This document shows positions 7,626 through 9,247 of a stretch of DNA of 9,247 nucleotides, piece after piece. The stretch's first letter is position 1. Each line of letters begins with the position of its first letter. The position numbers were made by a program, and so were the translations under genes. The stretch is from Saprospiraceae bacterium (lineage in GTDB: Bacteria; Bacteroidota; Bacteroidia; Chitinophagales; Saprospiraceae): positions 1 through 9,247 of the forward strand of contig JAHDBK010000046.1 of the NCBI GenBank assembly GCA_020630455.1, read 5' to 3'. The notes beneath the pieces are model-generated. The model saw nothing but the letters and a program-made list of their open reading frames with translations. It was not told the origin of the DNA and made no database searches.

Positions 7626-8657
7626 CTATTCTAAATCTTTGAGTTTCTTTTCTAAATCATTAATTTTTTTCAGTAATTGTGGAAGTTTCCTAAAGGCTGC
7701 GTATGAACGTAGATAATCATTATAAGGCAAAATGGGAGAACCATACCATGCCGTATTTTCATTAGGTATATTTTTATTGACACCAGACTGAGCTTGAACC
7801 TTAGTTCCATTTGCAACTTGGATATGACCTACAAAACCAGCTTGTCCACCTATCATGCAATTATTCCCTATTTTAGAACTACCTGCAAAACCTGCTTGAG
7901 CTGCGATTACTGTATGCTCACCTATTTCTACATTATGAGCAATCATAACTAAATTATCAATTTTAGTCCCCTGTTTAATTATCGTGGAACCCATTGTAGC
8001 CCTATCAATCGTAGAATTAGCTCCTATTTCAACATTATCTTCTAATATTACATTTCCAGTTTGAGCAATTTTTTCATAAGAACCATCTTCTTTTGGTAAA
8101 AAGCCAAAACCATCCGCACCTATAACTGTATTAGGATGAATGATACAATTATCGCCAATCACACAATCTTTCCCTACCTTTACTCCTGAATACAAAATAC
8201 AGTTTTTACCTATTTTTACATTTTCACCTATATATACTTGCGGAAAAATGATTGTATTTTCATCTACAGATGAATCTTTTTCAATAACACTAAAATGCCC
8301 TATACTTACATTATTACCTAAATCAGCAGACTCATCTATAAAAGAATGTTTAGAGTGTTCATTACTGCCTTCAACTTTACCTCCAAAATGGTTGAGCAAA
8401 AAAGTGATGGTGGCATAGACATTCTCTACTTTAATGAGTGTAGTTTTAACTTCTTTCTTAGGAAGAAAGTCTTTAGATACCAATACTGCTGTTGCTTGTG
8501 TATCGTATATATATTTTTCGTATTTTAAATTGGCTAAAAAAGTAATTTCTCCTTGTGATGCATCTTCAATTCTACCAGGAGCCTTTATGATTCCATCTGG
8601 ATTTCCAACTATTTCACCATTTACTAAAGCAGATAATTCTTTAATGCTTATTTGCAT
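7626..8657 (-). CDS. lpxD: UDP-3-O-(3-hydroxyacyl)glucosamine N-acyltransferase (LpxD)
   Basis: LpxD transfers a 3-hydroxyacyl chain from acyl carrier protein to the 2-amino group of UDP-3-O-acyl-glucosamine, the third step of lipid A synthesis, in the cytoplasm. The 343 residues compare with 341 in E. coli. An N-terminal uridine-binding domain (about 1-100, with FLANLKYEKY) precedes a left-handed beta helix of isoleucine/valine-rich hexapeptide repeats (about 105-290). GADGFGF is the family signature, and His241 in IAHNVEIG matches the catalytic histidine (E. coli His239). AQAGFAGSSKIG follows, and a charged C-terminal helix ends the trimeric acyltransferase. It is not next to lpxC/fabZ or lpxA, which often accompany it in Bacteroidota, so it may be a stand-alone or second copy. 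It ends convergently with the M48-like gene. A near-consensus -7 (TGTATTTG on the minus strand, 8690-8683) may drive it. Confidence 0.95.
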   Translation of the reverse strand: MQISIKELSALVNGEIVGNPDGIIKAPGRIEDASQGEITFLANLKYEKYIYDTQATAVLVSKDFLPKKEVKTTLIKVENVYATITFLLNHFGGKVEGSNEHSKHSFIDESADLGNNVSIGHFSVIEKDSSVDENTIIFPQVYIGENVKIGKNCILYSGVKVGKDCVIGDNCIIHPNTVIGADGFGFLPKEDGSYEKIAQTGNVILEDNVEIGANSTIDRATMGSTIIKQGTKIDNLVMIAHNVEIGEHTVIAAQAGFAGSSKIGNNCMIGGQAGFVGHIQVANGTKVQAQSGVNKNIPNENTAWYGSPILPYNDYLRSYAAFRKLPQLLKKINDLEKKLKDLE

Positions 8658-8715
8658 ATTATTTAAGCTATTTTTATAAAATCAAATACATATCTTTCTA
8701 AAAAACGAATATAAT

Positions 8716-8733
8716 ACTCTATTTGTATAGAGT
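8716..8733. promoter_or_regulatory. Perfect palindrome upstream of lpxD (candidate operator)
   Basis: ACTCTAT (8716-8722) and ATAGAGT (8727-8733) are perfect 7 bp arms around TTGT, ending 58 bases before the lpxD start codon. The core TATTTGTATA is identical to the centre of the palindrome before uvrA (5421-5440). If lpxD is transcribed from near 8677, this lies about 40-56 bases upstream, a place suited to an activator or a remote repressor site. Confidence 0.4.
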
Positions 8734-8774
8734 GATTATAAAATCAATTTTATTCACAACAAAAAACAAAAACA

Positions 8775-8816
8775 GACATAAAGTCAGTTTTAAAAATCAA
8801 AAACTGACTTTATGTC
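8775..8816. repeat. Perfect 17 bp inverted repeat between divergent lpxD and hsp20
   Basis: Arm GACATAAAGTCAGTTTT (8775-8791) is exactly complementary to AAAACTGACTTTATGTC (8800-8816), with an eight-base A-rich loop. T-rich sequence follows on the plus strand and, because A-rich sequence precedes it, also on the minus strand. It therefore has the form of a bidirectional intrinsic terminator. Its place between two divergent gene starts is odd for that: it may insulate the promoters, end an unseen small transcript, or bind a protein. Confidence 0.75.
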
Positions 8817-8859
8817 ATTTATTTTTAATAGAAATGACGATTTAGCATTAAAATCTGGC

Positions 8860-8888
8860 TTGGTATAGCTATTGATGAGATAAAGTTG
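8860..8888 (+). promoter_or_regulatory. Possible hsp20 promoter
   Basis: TTG at 8860-8862 and TAAAGTTG at 8881-8888, one mismatch from TAnnTTTG, are separated by 18 bases. Transcription would begin near 8895, leaving an A-rich leader of about 27 bases before the ATG. No heat-shock sigma-32 consensus or CIRCE repeat is seen. Confidence 0.3.
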
Positions 8889-8921
8889 TTATTCATTATT
8901 AAAAATAAAAAAGTAAAAAAT

Positions 8922-9247
8922 ATGTTTTATTCAATTTATCATCCTAGAAACAAAAAACACTACAAAACATTTAATTCAATATTAAATGAATTTAAAACAA
9001 CACTTAATGCTCCTAAATACAATATAATTAATAAAGGGGATAATGTAGAAATTGAAATGGCTTTGGCTGGTTTGTCTAAAGAAGACATTGAAATTAAAAT
9101 TGAAAAAAATATTTTGATTATTAAATCAGAAAAAGAATCAAAAGACAATTCTTATTTAAGAAAAGAATTTGATTTCAGCCATTTTGAAAAAAGATTTGAA
9201 ATACCTACTACACTAGACAGCAATACGCTTAGTGCCACTATGAAAGA
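8922..9247 (+). CDS. Hsp20/alpha-crystallin family small heat shock protein (3' end outside window)
   Basis: Small heat shock proteins are ATP-independent cytoplasmic holdases that keep unfolding proteins soluble. The first 108 codons are visible and the gene continues past the window. After a short basic and aromatic N-terminal arm (1-30), the alpha-crystallin domain begins at about residue 31 with PKYNIINKGD. It continues with VEIEMALAGLSKEDIEI, where ALAG stands for the usual LPGF and resembles IbpA-type proteins, then ILIIKSEK. The late block is YLRKEF, FEKRFEIP and LSATMK, corresponding to the family pattern YxxRE, FxRxFxLP and A-x-x-x-(N/D)GVL, whose last part is cut off. The ATG at 8922 follows an A-rich leader and is the first in frame. 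It is divergent from lpxD, with a perfect inverted repeat 106 bases upstream. Confidence 0.9.
   Translation, partial: MFYSIYHPRNKKHYKTFNSILNEFKTTLNAPKYNIINKGDNVEIEMALAGLSKEDIEIKIEKNILIIKSEKESKDNSYLRKEFDFSHFEKRFEIPTTLDSNTLSATMK

Noticed and set aside
8140..8679. Plus-strand open frames across lpxD
   Set aside because: They are antisense to the hexapeptide-repeat and N-terminal coding of lpxD and carry no recognisable motif.
8812..8868. An 18-codon ORF starting inside the inverted repeat upstream of hsp20
   Set aside because: It is very short, has no ribosome-binding or composition support, and its ATG is part of the repeat arm; chance is the simpler explanation.
8855..8873. Sigma-54-type -24/-12 promoter before hsp20 (TGGCTTGG...GC)
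   Set aside because: The GG to GC spacing is nine bases rather than ten and the -12 half lacks TTGC.

Overview
The window looks like a chromosomal segment of an AT-rich member of the Bacteroidota; I cannot fix the family or genus. Four things point there. The lipoproteins have short signal peptides ending in a Bacteroidota-style lipobox. Shine-Dalgarno sequences are absent and start codons follow A/T-rich leaders. One intergenic region carries an exact TAnnTTTG-type -7 promoter element (TATCTTTG). The UvrA and LpxD sequences also have the style of that phylum. No RNA genes, insertion sequences, phage genes or CRISPR arrays are visible.

Layout from left to right. 1-2366 (minus) is a 3'-truncated GH13 alpha-amylase-family lipoprotein with an N-terminal glycogen-binding-like module. 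After a 219 bp gap, 2586-5408 (minus) is a full-length UvrA of the nucleotide excision repair system. A 249 bp divergent intergenic region follows. Next are two tandem plus-strand paralogous lipoproteins, 5658-6560 and 6730-7605. They resemble M48 metallopeptidases along their whole length but have lost most of the zinc-binding residues. The second one converges, with only 20 bp between stop codons, on lpxD (7626-8657, minus), an acyltransferase of lipid A synthesis. A 264 bp divergent region with two striking inverted repeats separates lpxD from an Hsp20-family small heat shock protein gene that starts at 8922 (plus) and runs off the right edge.

The genes do not form one pathway. Amylase, UvrA, LpxD and Hsp20 are ordinary housekeeping or nutritional functions. 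Three of the products concern the cell envelope: the amylase lipoprotein, the two M48-like lipoproteins, and LpxD, which makes lipid A for the outer leaflet. The least explained items are the pair of M48-like pseudoenzyme lipoproteins, a palindrome with the same 10-base core upstream of both uvrA and lpxD, and a perfect 17 bp inverted repeat placed between two divergent promoters. All coordinates, motif positions and repeats were read by eye; no database search or folding calculation was run.
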